From: Desulfobacterium sp.
GTDB taxonomy: Bacteria > Desulfobacterota > Desulfobacteria > Desulfobacterales > Desulfobacteraceae
Assembly: GCA_030145245.1 (NCBI GenBank)
Contig: JAQYWC010000066.1
Location: 38,680 to 102,679, forward strand
Reading direction: 5' to 3'
DNA: 64,000 nucleotides
In this document: positions 51,909-59,697 of the stretch, piece after piece
Layout of the letters: every line of letters begins with the position of its first letter
Position numbering within the stretch: the first letter of the stretch is position 1
Notes under the pieces: generated by a model
Databases searched by the model: none
Seen by the model: only the letters and a program-made list of their open reading frames with translations
What the model was told of the DNA's origin: nothing
Translations under genes and position numbers: made by a program

Positions 51909-52733
51909 TCACCCCTCAAGCTCTTGTTTATGAAGTTTCATTTCCCTGGAATGGGAAACAGTCTCCCCCCTGAAATTCTTCACGACCTCTTTGATCACGA
52001 TCCTGTCCTTCAGTATCTTCTCCACCCTGCCTTCGTTCTTGCCTATATAGGTTCCGATCCTTACCACATACCCCTTGCCACTGGTCTCCTCCACCATGGC
52101 GAGATTATCCGATTCGGCAAGCACCACGGCAACGAGGCGGATCTGGCTCAGATCTAATTTTTCCAAGGGAGTCAGCACCCGCTGGGGTTTCTTTTCCCTT
52201 ACATCCGTCCCGGCAACCGCTTTTTCTTCTGTCCGGATCAGGGGCAGAAAAGGATCTATCTTGCCCTTGGCGGAATAAAACTGCGGTTGCGCAGATTCAG
52301 TAACAACGGGTTTCTGTTCGGTTTGGGACACTGGCGGAGCAACGGCCGGTTTCTCCAGTGGAGCCGCATCTTTCCGGCCACTCTTTGCGATCTCCTGCTT
52401 CGGCAATATTGCTGTTTCCTGCTTCAGTGGTATTGGTGCCACCTTCTTCGGTGGTATTGCTGTTTCCTGCTCCGGTGGTATTGGTGCCACCTTCTTCGGT
52501 GGTATTGCTGTTTCCTGCTCCGGTGGTATTGGTGCCACCTTCTTCGGAGGTATTGCTGTTTCCTGCTTCGGTGGTATTGGTGCCACCTTCTTCGCTGTTA
52601 TCGGTACGGAGACAACGGTCGGTTCCGGTGCAACCGTCTGTTCCGGTTGATCTTGACACGAGGTCAGAACCACCAGGGCAAAAAAGATAAATACGATTAC
52701 TCTTTCAAGGCTGGCATGCATGATCTGTCTCAT
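51909..52733 (-). CDS. pilP: Type IVa pilus lipoprotein PilP with internal repeat
   Basis: 274 residues. Signal with lipobox LTSC, a long Pro/Lys/Glu linker built of four 16-residue repeats (KKVAPIPPEQETAIPP type), then the PilP domain (LEKLDLSQIRLVAVV.., YVVRIGTYIGKNEGRVEKI). PilP bridges PilN/PilO and PilQ across the periplasm, so the repeat length may set the reach. The ATG abuts the pilO stop. Confidence 0.92.
   Translation of the reverse strand: MRQIMHASLERVIVFIFFALVVLTSCQDQPEQTVAPEPTVVSVPITAKKVAPIPPKQETAIPPKKVAPIPPEQETAIPPKKVAPIPPEQETAIPPKKVAPIPLKQETAILPKQEIAKSGRKDAAPLEKPAVAPPVSQTEQKPVVTESAQPQFYSAKGKIDPFLPLIRTEEKAVAGTDVREKKPQRVLTPLEKLDLSQIRLVAVVLAESDNLAMVEETSGKGYVVRIGTYIGKNEGRVEKILKDRIVIKEVVKNFRGETVSHSREMKLHKQELEG
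52401..52592 (-). repeat. Four 48-bp tandem repeats inside pilP
   Basis: Four consecutive 48-bp units encode KKVAPIPPKQETAIPP, KKVAPIPPEQETAIPP twice, and KKVAPIPLKQETAILP. The central two are nearly identical in DNA. In-frame length change would not break pilP. The last unit is the most diverged. Confidence 0.9.
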
Positions 52734-53360
52734 TTATTTTTTTACATCCTTCTTTTTTTCGACAAACATATAGGTGACAGCATTGCAGGATGCTTCAAGG
52801 CCGTCTGACTTACTCCGGGACTTAATGCTGATATCGTTGATGTTTACAATCCGATAGAGCCGGGCCACCAGATCGAAGAAGGTGGCTAACTCATGATACC
52901 TCCCCTGCACCTTGACCGCCACGGGAATTTCGGCATAGAACTCCTTCTGGACCTCGGCCTTGGGCTGAAACAGATCAAATTCCAGACCTGCGTTACTGCC
53001 GGATCTTGAGATGCCGGTCAAGAGGGAAGGGATCTCCTTTTTGTCTGGCAGGGCGGTCATGGCAAGGTTGAACCTGGCCTGGACCTGGGCCATCATTTTT
53101 TCATATTTTTCAAGGGCTGCAGCCTTTTGTTTATAGGACACAAGCCGGGTTTCAAGGGTGGTAAGCTCATTCTCAAGCCGTTTCATCTCCTTCTGCCTCG
53201 GCATGTAGAGGAAATAGACATACCCTGCCGAAAGCAGTGCAAAGGTGACCACACACACAAGGATTCTCTGAACCATGGTGAGGTTCCCGATCTTTTCAAA
53301 AACCGGGGCGGTCTTCTTACCGATTTTGTCGCTGATACTCTCCTTGTGCTCATTTTTCAT
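52734..53360 (-). CDS. pilO: Type IVa pilus inner-membrane protein PilO
   Basis: 208 residues. One membrane helix (VQRILVCVVTFALLSAGYVYFLYM), a coiled coil (KEMKRLENELTTLETRLVSYKQKAAALEKYEKM, in two blocks) and the ferredoxin-like periplasmic domain with IPVAVKVQGRYHELATFFDLV. Overlaps pilN by four bases; the two products dimerise. Confidence 0.93.
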   Translation of the reverse strand: MKNEHKESISDKIGKKTAPVFEKIGNLTMVQRILVCVVTFALLSAGYVYFLYMPRQKEMKRLENELTTLETRLVSYKQKAAALEKYEKMMAQVQARFNLAMTALPDKKEIPSLLTGISRSGSNAGLEFDLFQPKAEVQKEFYAEIPVAVKVQGRYHELATFFDLVARLYRIVNINDISIKSRSKSDGLEASCNAVTYMFVEKKKDVKK

Positions 53361-53938
53361 TTTTTCACATTACCCGGTTTGTCTAAAATATTAGGAATTG
53401 CTTTTTGACAAATCAGCTCAAACTCCTTCATCTGAATGGTCTTATCAATCGTTTTCCTCTTGAGATTTTTCAGATCCACATTGATAAAAAGCGGGGACGC
53501 TTCGAGCCGGGTCATGAAATCCGCCACGGTTTTGTTGTCAAAGGCGATTCCGTTCAGGGCCACCATGGACTCTCCGGTTTTCAGGCTGGTCAGCCACATC
53601 CGTTTGGGAATAACAAGTGACGTCATGGTATCGAGGAGTTCCACAGGTTCCCGCCTCTTTAACTCAAGGGACTTGACGATGGCAAGTTTCCGCTCGAGGA
53701 CGGCGAGATTTTTCTTTATCCTGGTGACCTTATCGGCCTTCTCCTTGTATAGGGCAATCTGTGACTTGACACCGTTTATCTCGGACCGGATCAGATCCTT
53801 TTTTTTATCAAGATGAATGGTATAATAGGCAAGCCCCAGAACAAAAAGAACGATCATCAGGACAAAAACGGAGACCTGGCGCCGAATGTTCTCTTTCCGC
53901 CGTGCGGCCCTGAATGGTAATAGATTTATCCGTATCAT
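53357..53938 (-). CDS. pilN: Type IVa pilus inner-membrane protein PilN
   Basis: 193 residues. The cytoplasmic start MIRINLLPFRAARRKENIR contains the INLLP motif that docks into PilM. One membrane helix and a periplasmic domain follow. Overlaps pilM by four bases. Confidence 0.95.
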   Translation of the reverse strand: MIRINLLPFRAARRKENIRRQVSVFVLMIVLFVLGLAYYTIHLDKKKDLIRSEINGVKSQIALYKEKADKVTRIKKNLAVLERKLAIVKSLELKRREPVELLDTMTSLVIPKRMWLTSLKTGESMVALNGIAFDNKTVADFMTRLEASPLFINVDLKNLKRKTIDKTIQMKEFELICQKAIPNILDKPGNVKK

Positions 53939-54993
53939 TTGTCATCCACTTTTCTTAAGGCAAGGCCAAGAGCAATGGGGGCCAGGGGGGCCATTTTTGT
54001 GAGCAGAGCGTCTGGAAACAGCTCCTCATCAATGATCAGCCCGGAAAACGGGTCAAGGATGGCAACCTCTGCCGCAACCTCCGCCGCCAGACTGTCGGAA
54101 AACCCTTCCACAAAGGCCCCTCCCCCGCACAGCACCACCCTGTCCAAGATTCCTTCACTGGACTTGGACTGGTAAGTATTCACAACACTGTAAATTTCAG
54201 AACACCATTTCTGCACAATGGTGCCACGGATCGCATCAACCTCTTCCTGGGGTATCCCCCCGGATTCCCGCCCCCAAAGAGCATCCTCGGCCTGCCCGGG
54301 GGTGCACCCGGTTGCAGCAACGATCTCCTCAATAATCTGGGCAATTCCGGAAGAGTTATCCCGCATCATCAACGAGGTCGTCCCCTTGAGAATGTTCAGG
54401 GAAGTCTTTGAATGCCCCACGTCCACCAACATCACCACATGATCGTCGCTCCCCGTATCAACGAGTTCATGGATGTTCTGGAGTGCAAAGGTGTCCACAT
54501 CGATGATGCAGGGATTAAGCCCGGCCATGTGGGTCAGGTCCATATATTCCGCGACCAGATCCTTTTTCACGGCCACCAAAAGAACGTTCATCTGATCCGG
54601 GGAAAAAGCGCTGGTTCCCAGGATCTGAAAATCGATATTCACATCTTCGACGTCATAGGGGATGTATTGTTCCGCCTCAAAGCGGATCGACTCATGGAGT
54701 TCCTGTTCCGATGTTGTTGGGAGGCTGATGGTCTTGATAACCACCGAGTAACCGCCAGTGGAGATGGCGACGTTCTTCTCTTTGATCTTGTGGGTCTTGA
54801 AAAGGGTGCGAATCGTATTGGCAATCCCTCCGACATCCTGGATGCTTCCATCGACAATGGATCCCGGGGCTATCTTTGCTATGCCGAACTTTTTAAGCAA
54901 CGGCCCCCTGGAGGTCTCCTTGATCTCAGCAACCTTTATCAGGGAAGATCCAATGTCCAGTCCCACAAGATGATCACGTTTTCTAAAAAGCAT
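53935..54993 (-). CDS. pilM: Type IVa pilus protein PilM
   Basis: 352 residues from ATG 54993 (TAGGT five bases upstream); the frame is open further upstream but without a usable start. Actin/FtsA-like: HLVGLDIGSSLIKVAEIKE, VMLVDVGHSKTSLNILKG, VVLCGGGAFVEGFSDSL. Cytoplasmic partner of PilN that links to the motor ATPases. First gene of the operon; no pilB, pilT or pilC in the window. Confidence 0.95.
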   Translation of the reverse strand: MLFRKRDHLVGLDIGSSLIKVAEIKETSRGPLLKKFGIAKIAPGSIVDGSIQDVGGIANTIRTLFKTHKIKEKNVAISTGGYSVVIKTISLPTTSEQELHESIRFEAEQYIPYDVEDVNIDFQILGTSAFSPDQMNVLLVAVKKDLVAEYMDLTHMAGLNPCIIDVDTFALQNIHELVDTGSDDHVVMLVDVGHSKTSLNILKGTTSLMMRDNSSGIAQIIEEIVAATGCTPGQAEDALWGRESGGIPQEEVDAIRGTIVQKWCSEIYSVVNTYQSKSSEGILDRVVLCGGGAFVEGFSDSLAAEVAAEVAILDPFSGLIIDEELFPDALLTKMAPLAPIALGLALRKVDDK

Positions 54994-55117
54994 AGTACCT
55001 ACTCTGTCGGCCTGAAAAGACATTAAAGAGACATCGGCGCCACAGGCGAGCAAAAGAGTGACGCGCCATATTTTAAGGTTGATAACCAGAGGTATTACTA
55101 CTATACTTACAGTTCTT

Positions 55118-55145
55118 AAAGTATCGTATATTGATGTTAAGTCAA
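55118..55145 (-). promoter_or_regulatory. Candidate promoter of pilMNOPQ
   Basis: On the minus strand TTGACT (55145-55140), 16 bases, then TACTTT (55123-55118), about 125 bp before pilM. The best candidate in the 251-bp space between divergent pilM and the kinase gene; the space is otherwise AT-rich and without a gene. Confidence 0.38.
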
Positions 55146-55244
55146 GAACAATCATCGATTGGATAAAAAAACAGCGATTTTCAGATGCAAAAGAGACGGC
55201 CCTGCCGACTTATTTTTGTAAAAAGGACGGGGTCAGATTAAAGA

Positions 55245-56660
55245 ATGAAACACCATGATATAAAGGAGAAAAGGCCTTTCCGGCTGGTCAAATATTTTAC
55301 CTTTACCAGCCTTGTTGTCATGTTTGCCGCCACCATCATCATCTCGGCCATCAACACCCACTGGGTAAGAAGCATTCTCCAACAGAAAAACGAAGAGTAT
55401 GCCCACCTTCTTGTGGAGAACCTCAACCACCAGGTCTTTCTGCAGTTCATCATCCCGGTCGTCCTGAAATACGGCCAGATAAAACTCAGGGAGGAAGCCC
55501 AGTTCAAACGGATGGACCGGGTGGTCAAGACCACCCTCCACAGTTTTAACGTGGAAACAGTCAACATCTACGACATGAACAACATCATCTCCTACAGCTT
55601 TGACAAAACCAGAATCGGCACGAAAAATGCCGGCGGTTCAGGCTACGAAAACGCTGTAAAAAGTACGTCAAGCTCCCGCCTGGTGCAAAAGGGCTCCTCC
55701 CTGGAGCTTTTTTTAGGTGTGCCAAAGGAGACCAAGATCGTCACCTTTGCCCCCCTTCGGGCAGAAAAACCCCTCTCCTCCATCTCGGGTCCGGTGCTCG
55801 GAGTCGTGGAAATCGTCCAGGATGTCTCCAAGGACTACCAGAAGATTTTCAGGCTCCAGGTGATGGTGACGGTCACCTGCTGCATCGTCATGGGCATCCT
55901 CTTTATCGTTCTCATATTTGTCGTAAAACAGGGCGAAAACATTATAGACCGGCGAAATCTGGAACAACTGAAACTGGAAGAAAAGCTCAGGAGAGCCGAA
56001 CACCTCTCCGCCATCGGGGAGATGACCGCCGGGGTCTCCCATGAGATCCGGAACCCCCTGGGAATCATCAAGAGCTCAGCCGAGTTGCTGAAGAAAAAGA
56101 TGGCAAAGCTTGACACCGCCACCACCATTCCCGATATCATCGTTGAAGAGTCTGTCCGGCTCAACAACATCATCAAGGATTTTCTGGATTTTGCCCGGCC
56201 CATGAAACCCGACCTCCGCCCTTGCAGAATCGAGGATATCATCGAAAAAAACATCTCCTTTTTAGAACCCAAAATCCTTGAAAAGGGGATTGAGATCGAG
56301 AAGCGCTTCAGCGACAACATTCCGGGAATCCTGGCCGACAGTTCCATGCTCTACCAGGCGTTTCTGAACATCTTTCTCAACTCCTTCCAGGCCATGGAGG
56401 ATGAGGGCAGAATCATCATCAGCCTGTTTTATGATGACACCGAGGTGGTCATCCTGTTTGAAGACCAGGGAAGCGGTATTGGTGAAGAAAACTTAAAAAA
56501 AATATGGAACCCCTTTTTCACCACAAAGGAGATGGGCACAGGCCTGGGACTTGGCATCGTCAAAAACATCATCGAATCCCACGGCGGTGAGATAGAGCTT
56601 TCAAACAGAGAATCAACCGGCGTCCAGGTGGAGATCATCCTGCCGGCAGAGGAGAATTAA
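55245..56660 (+). CDS. Membrane histidine kinase, partner of an NtrC-type regulator
   Basis: 471 residues. Two membrane helices (about 18-38 and 203-225) enclose a periplasmic sensor with no recognised domain. Then the HisKA site AGVSHEIRNPLG (H266) and ATPase blocks NIFLNSFQAM, FEDQGSGIGEENL and GTGLGLGIVKNI. Five bp before its regulator gene. A GGGGTCAG motif lies just upstream of the start. Confidence 0.92.
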   Translation: MKHHDIKEKRPFRLVKYFTFTSLVVMFAATIIISAINTHWVRSILQQKNEEYAHLLVENLNHQVFLQFIIPVVLKYGQIKLREEAQFKRMDRVVKTTLHSFNVETVNIYDMNNIISYSFDKTRIGTKNAGGSGYENAVKSTSSSRLVQKGSSLELFLGVPKETKIVTFAPLRAEKPLSSISGPVLGVVEIVQDVSKDYQKIFRLQVMVTVTCCIVMGILFIVLIFVVKQGENIIDRRNLEQLKLEEKLRRAEHLSAIGEMTAGVSHEIRNPLGIIKSSAELLKKKMAKLDTATTIPDIIVEESVRLNNIIKDFLDFARPMKPDLRPCRIEDIIEKNISFLEPKILEKGIEIEKRFSDNIPGILADSSMLYQAFLNIFLNSFQAMEDEGRIIISLFYDDTEVVILFEDQGSGIGEENLKKIWNPFFTTKEMGTGLGLGIVKNIIESHGGEIELSNRESTGVQVEIILPAEEN

Positions 56661-56664
56661 CAAT

Positions 56665-58029
56665 ATGGAAAAGATCCTGATCGTTGATGATGAAAAAAAC
56701 TACCCCACCATCCTGGGAGAGGTCCTCAAGGAAGAGGGATTTTCACCGGTTACGGCAGCAAGCAGCCTCATGGCACTGGACATTCTCAATGACCAGCGCA
56801 TCGATCTTGTGCTCACCGATGTGAACATGCCAGGCATGGACGGAATCGAACTGATGAAAAAGATCAAGGAGATCACCCCGGACATGCCCGTCATTGTCAT
56901 GACCGCCTACGGGAGCGTTGAAAAGGCGGTGGAGGCCATGCACAAAGGCGCCTACACCTATATTCTCAAACCCTTTGAGAACGAAACCCTGGTGGCCCAT
57001 ATTTCAAAGGCGATCTCGATCCACGGAATTGTGCAGGAGAACACCATTTTAAGGGACGCCGTGAGCGCGGCCTACAGCTTTGGCAACATCATCGGCAAGA
57101 GCAAACCCATGCAGGAGCTCTATGAAACCATCAAAAAAGTGGCTCCGACCAACGCCAGCATCCTCATCGAGGGAGAGAGCGGCACGGGAAAAGAGTTGGT
57201 GGCACGATCCATCCACTTTAACAGCCCCAGAAAAGCCAAGCCCCTGGTGGCCGTCAACTGTTCGGCCTTTGCCGAGAGCCTTCTTGAGAGCGAGCTGTTC
57301 GGCCATGAAAAAGGCTCTTTTACCGGGGCTGCGGCCATGCGAAAGGGACGGTTTGAAATGGCCGACCAGGGCACCCTGTTTCTCGATGAGATAGGGGAAC
57401 TCCCCATGAGCCTCCAGGTGAAATTATTGCGGGTGGTCCAGGAAAAAACCTTTGAGCGGGTCGGGGGCACAAACCCGCTTACCGTTGACTTCCGCCTGAT
57501 TGCAGCAACCAATAAGAACCTTGAAGATGAGGTCGAGAACGGCAATTTCAGGGAAGATCTCTACTACAGGCTCAATGTGGTAAAGGCCGTGATCCCCCCC
57601 CTCCGGGAGCGCCAGGATGATATCCCCCTGCTGATCAACCACTTCATCGAAAAATACTCCAATGAACGCAAATCAACGGAACCTGTAACCGGGGTAAACC
57701 AGGAAGCGGCCCAGCTGTTTTTCGACCACGCCTGGCCCGGAAACGTAAGAGAACTTGAAAATACCATAGAGCGGGCCGTGATCCTCTCCTCAAACGACCG
57801 CATCACCCCGGCCGACCTTCCCTTGAAGATGCGGCAACCCATCTCAGCCCCGCTTCAACTCGATGGCATTCCCGAGAATGCCGGCCTGTCAGAAACCCTT
57901 GCCGCCGTTGAAAAGAGAATGATCCAGAGGGCGATGATGCTCACCGGCAATGTCCAGACCCGGGCGGCCAAGCTTTTGGGCATCGGCAAGAGCGGGTTGA
58001 ACCAGAAGCTCAAAAAGTACAAGTTATAA
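56665..58029 (+). CDS. NtrC-family sigma-54 response regulator
   Basis: 454 residues. Receiver with D52; AAA+ domain with Walker A GESGTGKE (170-177), an intact sigma-54 loop GSFTGA (217-222) and GTLFLDEIGELPM; C-terminal Fis helix-turn-helix (GNVQTRAAKLLGIGKSGLNQKL). A full activator, in contrast to the NtrX-type protein at 35543-36895. Targets unknown; pilM and its own operon are the nearest candidates. Confidence 0.94.
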   Translation: MEKILIVDDEKNYPTILGEVLKEEGFSPVTAASSLMALDILNDQRIDLVLTDVNMPGMDGIELMKKIKEITPDMPVIVMTAYGSVEKAVEAMHKGAYTYILKPFENETLVAHISKAISIHGIVQENTILRDAVSAAYSFGNIIGKSKPMQELYETIKKVAPTNASILIEGESGTGKELVARSIHFNSPRKAKPLVAVNCSAFAESLLESELFGHEKGSFTGAAAMRKGRFEMADQGTLFLDEIGELPMSLQVKLLRVVQEKTFERVGGTNPLTVDFRLIAATNKNLEDEVENGNFREDLYYRLNVVKAVIPPLRERQDDIPLLINHFIEKYSNERKSTEPVTGVNQEAAQLFFDHAWPGNVRELENTIERAVILSSNDRITPADLPLKMRQPISAPLQLDGIPENAGLSETLAAVEKRMIQRAMMLTGNVQTRAAKLLGIGKSGLNQKLKKYKL

Positions 58030-58231
58030 AAAGTTCAAGATTATGAACATGAATCAGGGTTGAAAAACCGGGCCTTGACCGCCACCCCTTCCCGATTCTG
58101 CAGATGGATTCATTTTTTTGAACCCCAGGGCAAATACGCCAACACCGCCTGATTGTCGACCATTGGGACCAGGGAACGACAAAAAACCATCCGTACCGGT
58201 TCAAAATTTTGAACTTTTTGACCAAAATCCC
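58030..58231. other. Space after the NtrC-type gene with two related palindromes
   Basis: Holds GTTCAAGATTATGAAC (58033-58048) just after the stop and a perfect 16-bp palindrome GTTCAAAATTTTGAAC (58199-58214) followed by TTTTTG. The second may act as a weak terminator for the kinase-regulator pair, or both may be binding sites. No gene recognised. Confidence 0.4.
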
Positions 58232-58387
58232 ATGCCAAAATCCGGCTCAAAAACAGGTCAGAATTTAAATAATGGAAACAAAGGTGGGATTAACAGGGCT
58301 TTGGGCAAGAAACTAAAAAAAAAGAAAGGCAGAACAACAAAGTGGCAAGCTGTTTGCATAGATAAATGTAAGGCTAACAAAGATTAG
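58232..58387 (+). CDS. Possible 51-residue basic small protein
   Basis: ATG 58232 gives MPKSGSKTGQNLNNGNKGG followed by a Lys-rich stretch (LGKKLKKKKGRTTKW) and two Cys (AVCIDKCKANKD). No good ribosome site is visible. The stop codon lies inside a terminator hairpin (58370-58391), which suggests a real transcript ends here. It may be a small nucleic-acid-binding protein, a small RNA or chance; no family recognised. Confidence 0.35.
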   Translation: MPKSGSKTGQNLNNGNKGGINRALGKKLKKKKGRTTKWQAVCIDKCKANKD

Positions 58388-58403
58388 CCTTTCATCTTTT
58401 TCC
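58370..58403 (+). terminator. Terminator hairpin at the end of the small ORF
   Basis: AAGGCTAA (58370-58377) / TTAGCCTT (58384-58391), followed by a T-rich run CATCTTTTTCC. An eight-bp stem of moderate strength on the plus strand. Confidence 0.6.
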
Positions 58404-58411
58404 TCCTTTTC

Positions 58412-58456
58412 TTAAAAAGGCTGCCCTGGAAACAATTTCCAAGGCAGCCTTTTTAA
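58412..58456. terminator. Strong bidirectional terminator
   Basis: TTAAAAAGGCTGCC (58412-58425) and GGCAGCCTTTTTAA (58443-58456) form a 14-bp perfect stem, with an inner TGGAAA/TTTCCA pairing in the loop. A-rich and T-rich flanks make it work on both strands, ending the gene at 58479-59156 and anything from the left. Confidence 0.9.
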
Positions 58457-58478
58457 GTTTTAACAATAGCTGTTCAGA

Positions 58479-59156
58479 TCAATCGTTGATCCGGGCCTCC
58501 ACCATAGGCTTATAGAAAGACTCGCCATGGTCGGAGACAAGGGTTTTAAACAACTTCTGGCTTTCGGCTGTATCCCCTTTATCTGCCAGGAGCACGCCCA
58601 GGTTAAACAGGGCCTCCCCCTTCAGAAGGGAGCTCTTGCCATCGGCGATTTTCCTGAACCAGGTTTCAGCCTCATCATGGCGCTCCATGGCCTGGCAGGT
58701 ACGGCCCAGGGATGCCTGCAATAGATTTTCCATGACCTGGTCGCCCTTGAAATCATCCAGGGCGGCAAGATACATCTTATGGGCCTCCTCAAACTCAGAC
58801 GCCTTGAATGAGATCTCGGCAAACCGGACCCTGGCCTGGGTAGCTGCGGCCGTGTTGGGATAGGACTCGAGGAACTCGGCAACATCATCCTTCACCGTTT
58901 CATACCCCTTTACCGGGTCCGCATCGCTGTACCGGGAGAGGGTCTGGGCCAGGAATTCGGAAGCTTTCTCCTCGGAGCGGTTAATGCTGTAGATCGTTCC
59001 GGAAAAGATGGCAACAACAGCAACCACGGCACATACGCCCATGGCGATCTGTTTCCTGTATTTTGTGTAAGCATTGGCATACCCCTGCAATGCCTCCAGA
59101 AAAGGATCCGGCTGTTCAAGCTCTTTTTTACGCGCATTTGATATTTTATCGACCAT
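58479..59156 (-). CDS. Membrane-anchored TPR protein, YfgM/YbgF-like
   Basis: 225 residues. Cytoplasmic start, one membrane helix (IAMGVCAVVAVVAIFSGTIY, about 37-56), then TPR-type repeats (FEEAHKMYLAALDDFKGD, DEAETWFRKIADGKSS, AESQKLFKTLV) facing the periplasm. This is the layout of YfgM-like ancillary proteins of the Sec and chaperone network. Exact role not clear. Confidence 0.75.
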   Translation of the reverse strand: MVDKISNARKKELEQPDPFLEALQGYANAYTKYRKQIAMGVCAVVAVVAIFSGTIYSINRSEEKASEFLAQTLSRYSDADPVKGYETVKDDVAEFLESYPNTAAATQARVRFAEISFKASEFEEAHKMYLAALDDFKGDQVMENLLQASLGRTCQAMERHDEAETWFRKIADGKSSLLKGEALFNLGVLLADKGDTAESQKLFKTLVSDHGESFYKPMVEARIND

Positions 59157-59193
59157 TTTTTCCTCTCTCTAAACAATTATAAGTTGTAAATGC

Positions 59194-59679
59194 TTACCAG
59201 ACAAGGGTCTTATAGATCCAACCCCTGTCGCCGTCACCATGTTCCACCCGAAGCCAGTTTCCTTTTTTCTGAAGCACCTTAAACGGAACACCCTTTTCCA
59301 CCGTAAAAACAACAGCATTTTTTGGTCCCGGGCCGGAGCGGACATTGCAGTTATCCTTGACGGTAATAACGGAACGGATCTTTCCGACAATGGATTTGTG
59401 AACCCAGCCAACGTCCCCTTCAAAATCTTTAAATCTGTACCAGCCACCCTTTTTTTCGATAACAATAAAGGGGTGAAAGGTCTCCATTTTCCAAAGGGTC
59501 TCGTGGTTGGTTCCGGGACCTGACCTTACATTGGCGATCTTGGATGTGACGCAAAGCCGCTCTCCTGCCCAGGCAACCTGGCAAAACATGGTCGCCATGA
59601 AAAGAAAGCAGACCAGAGACCACACCCCTACTCCTTTCTTCCTCTTTATATGTCTACTAAAACTTGGTATTGAACACAA
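59194..59679 (-). CDS. Exported protein with two bacterial SH3 domains
   Basis: 161 residues from TTG 59679 with a strong AGGAGG six bases upstream. Signal peptide (SLVCFLFMATMFCQVAWA), then two SH3b repeats: ANVRSGPGTNHETLWKME..GWVHKS and CNVRSGPGPKNAVVFTVEKG..GWIYKT. Such domains bind cell-wall peptides. Periplasmic; function unknown. Next to feoB, with an 18-bp gap. Confidence 0.85.
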   Translation of the reverse strand: MCSIPSFSRHIKRKKGVGVWSLVCFLFMATMFCQVAWAGERLCVTSKIANVRSGPGTNHETLWKMETFHPFIVIEKKGGWYRFKDFEGDVGWVHKSIVGKIRSVITVKDNCNVRSGPGPKNAVVFTVEKGVPFKVLQKKGNWLRVEHGDGDRGWIYKTLVW

Positions 59680-59697
59680 AATACACCTCCTGGTTTT

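Noticed and set aside
52401..52592. Possible CRISPR-like array
   Set aside because: The 48-bp units are head to tail without spacers, in frame inside pilP, and encode a Pro/Lys linker; they are a coding tandem repeat.
54994..55155. N-terminal extension of pilM to 55155
   Set aside because: The added residues have no family match and would include the likely promoter; ATG 54993 gives the standard PilM start.
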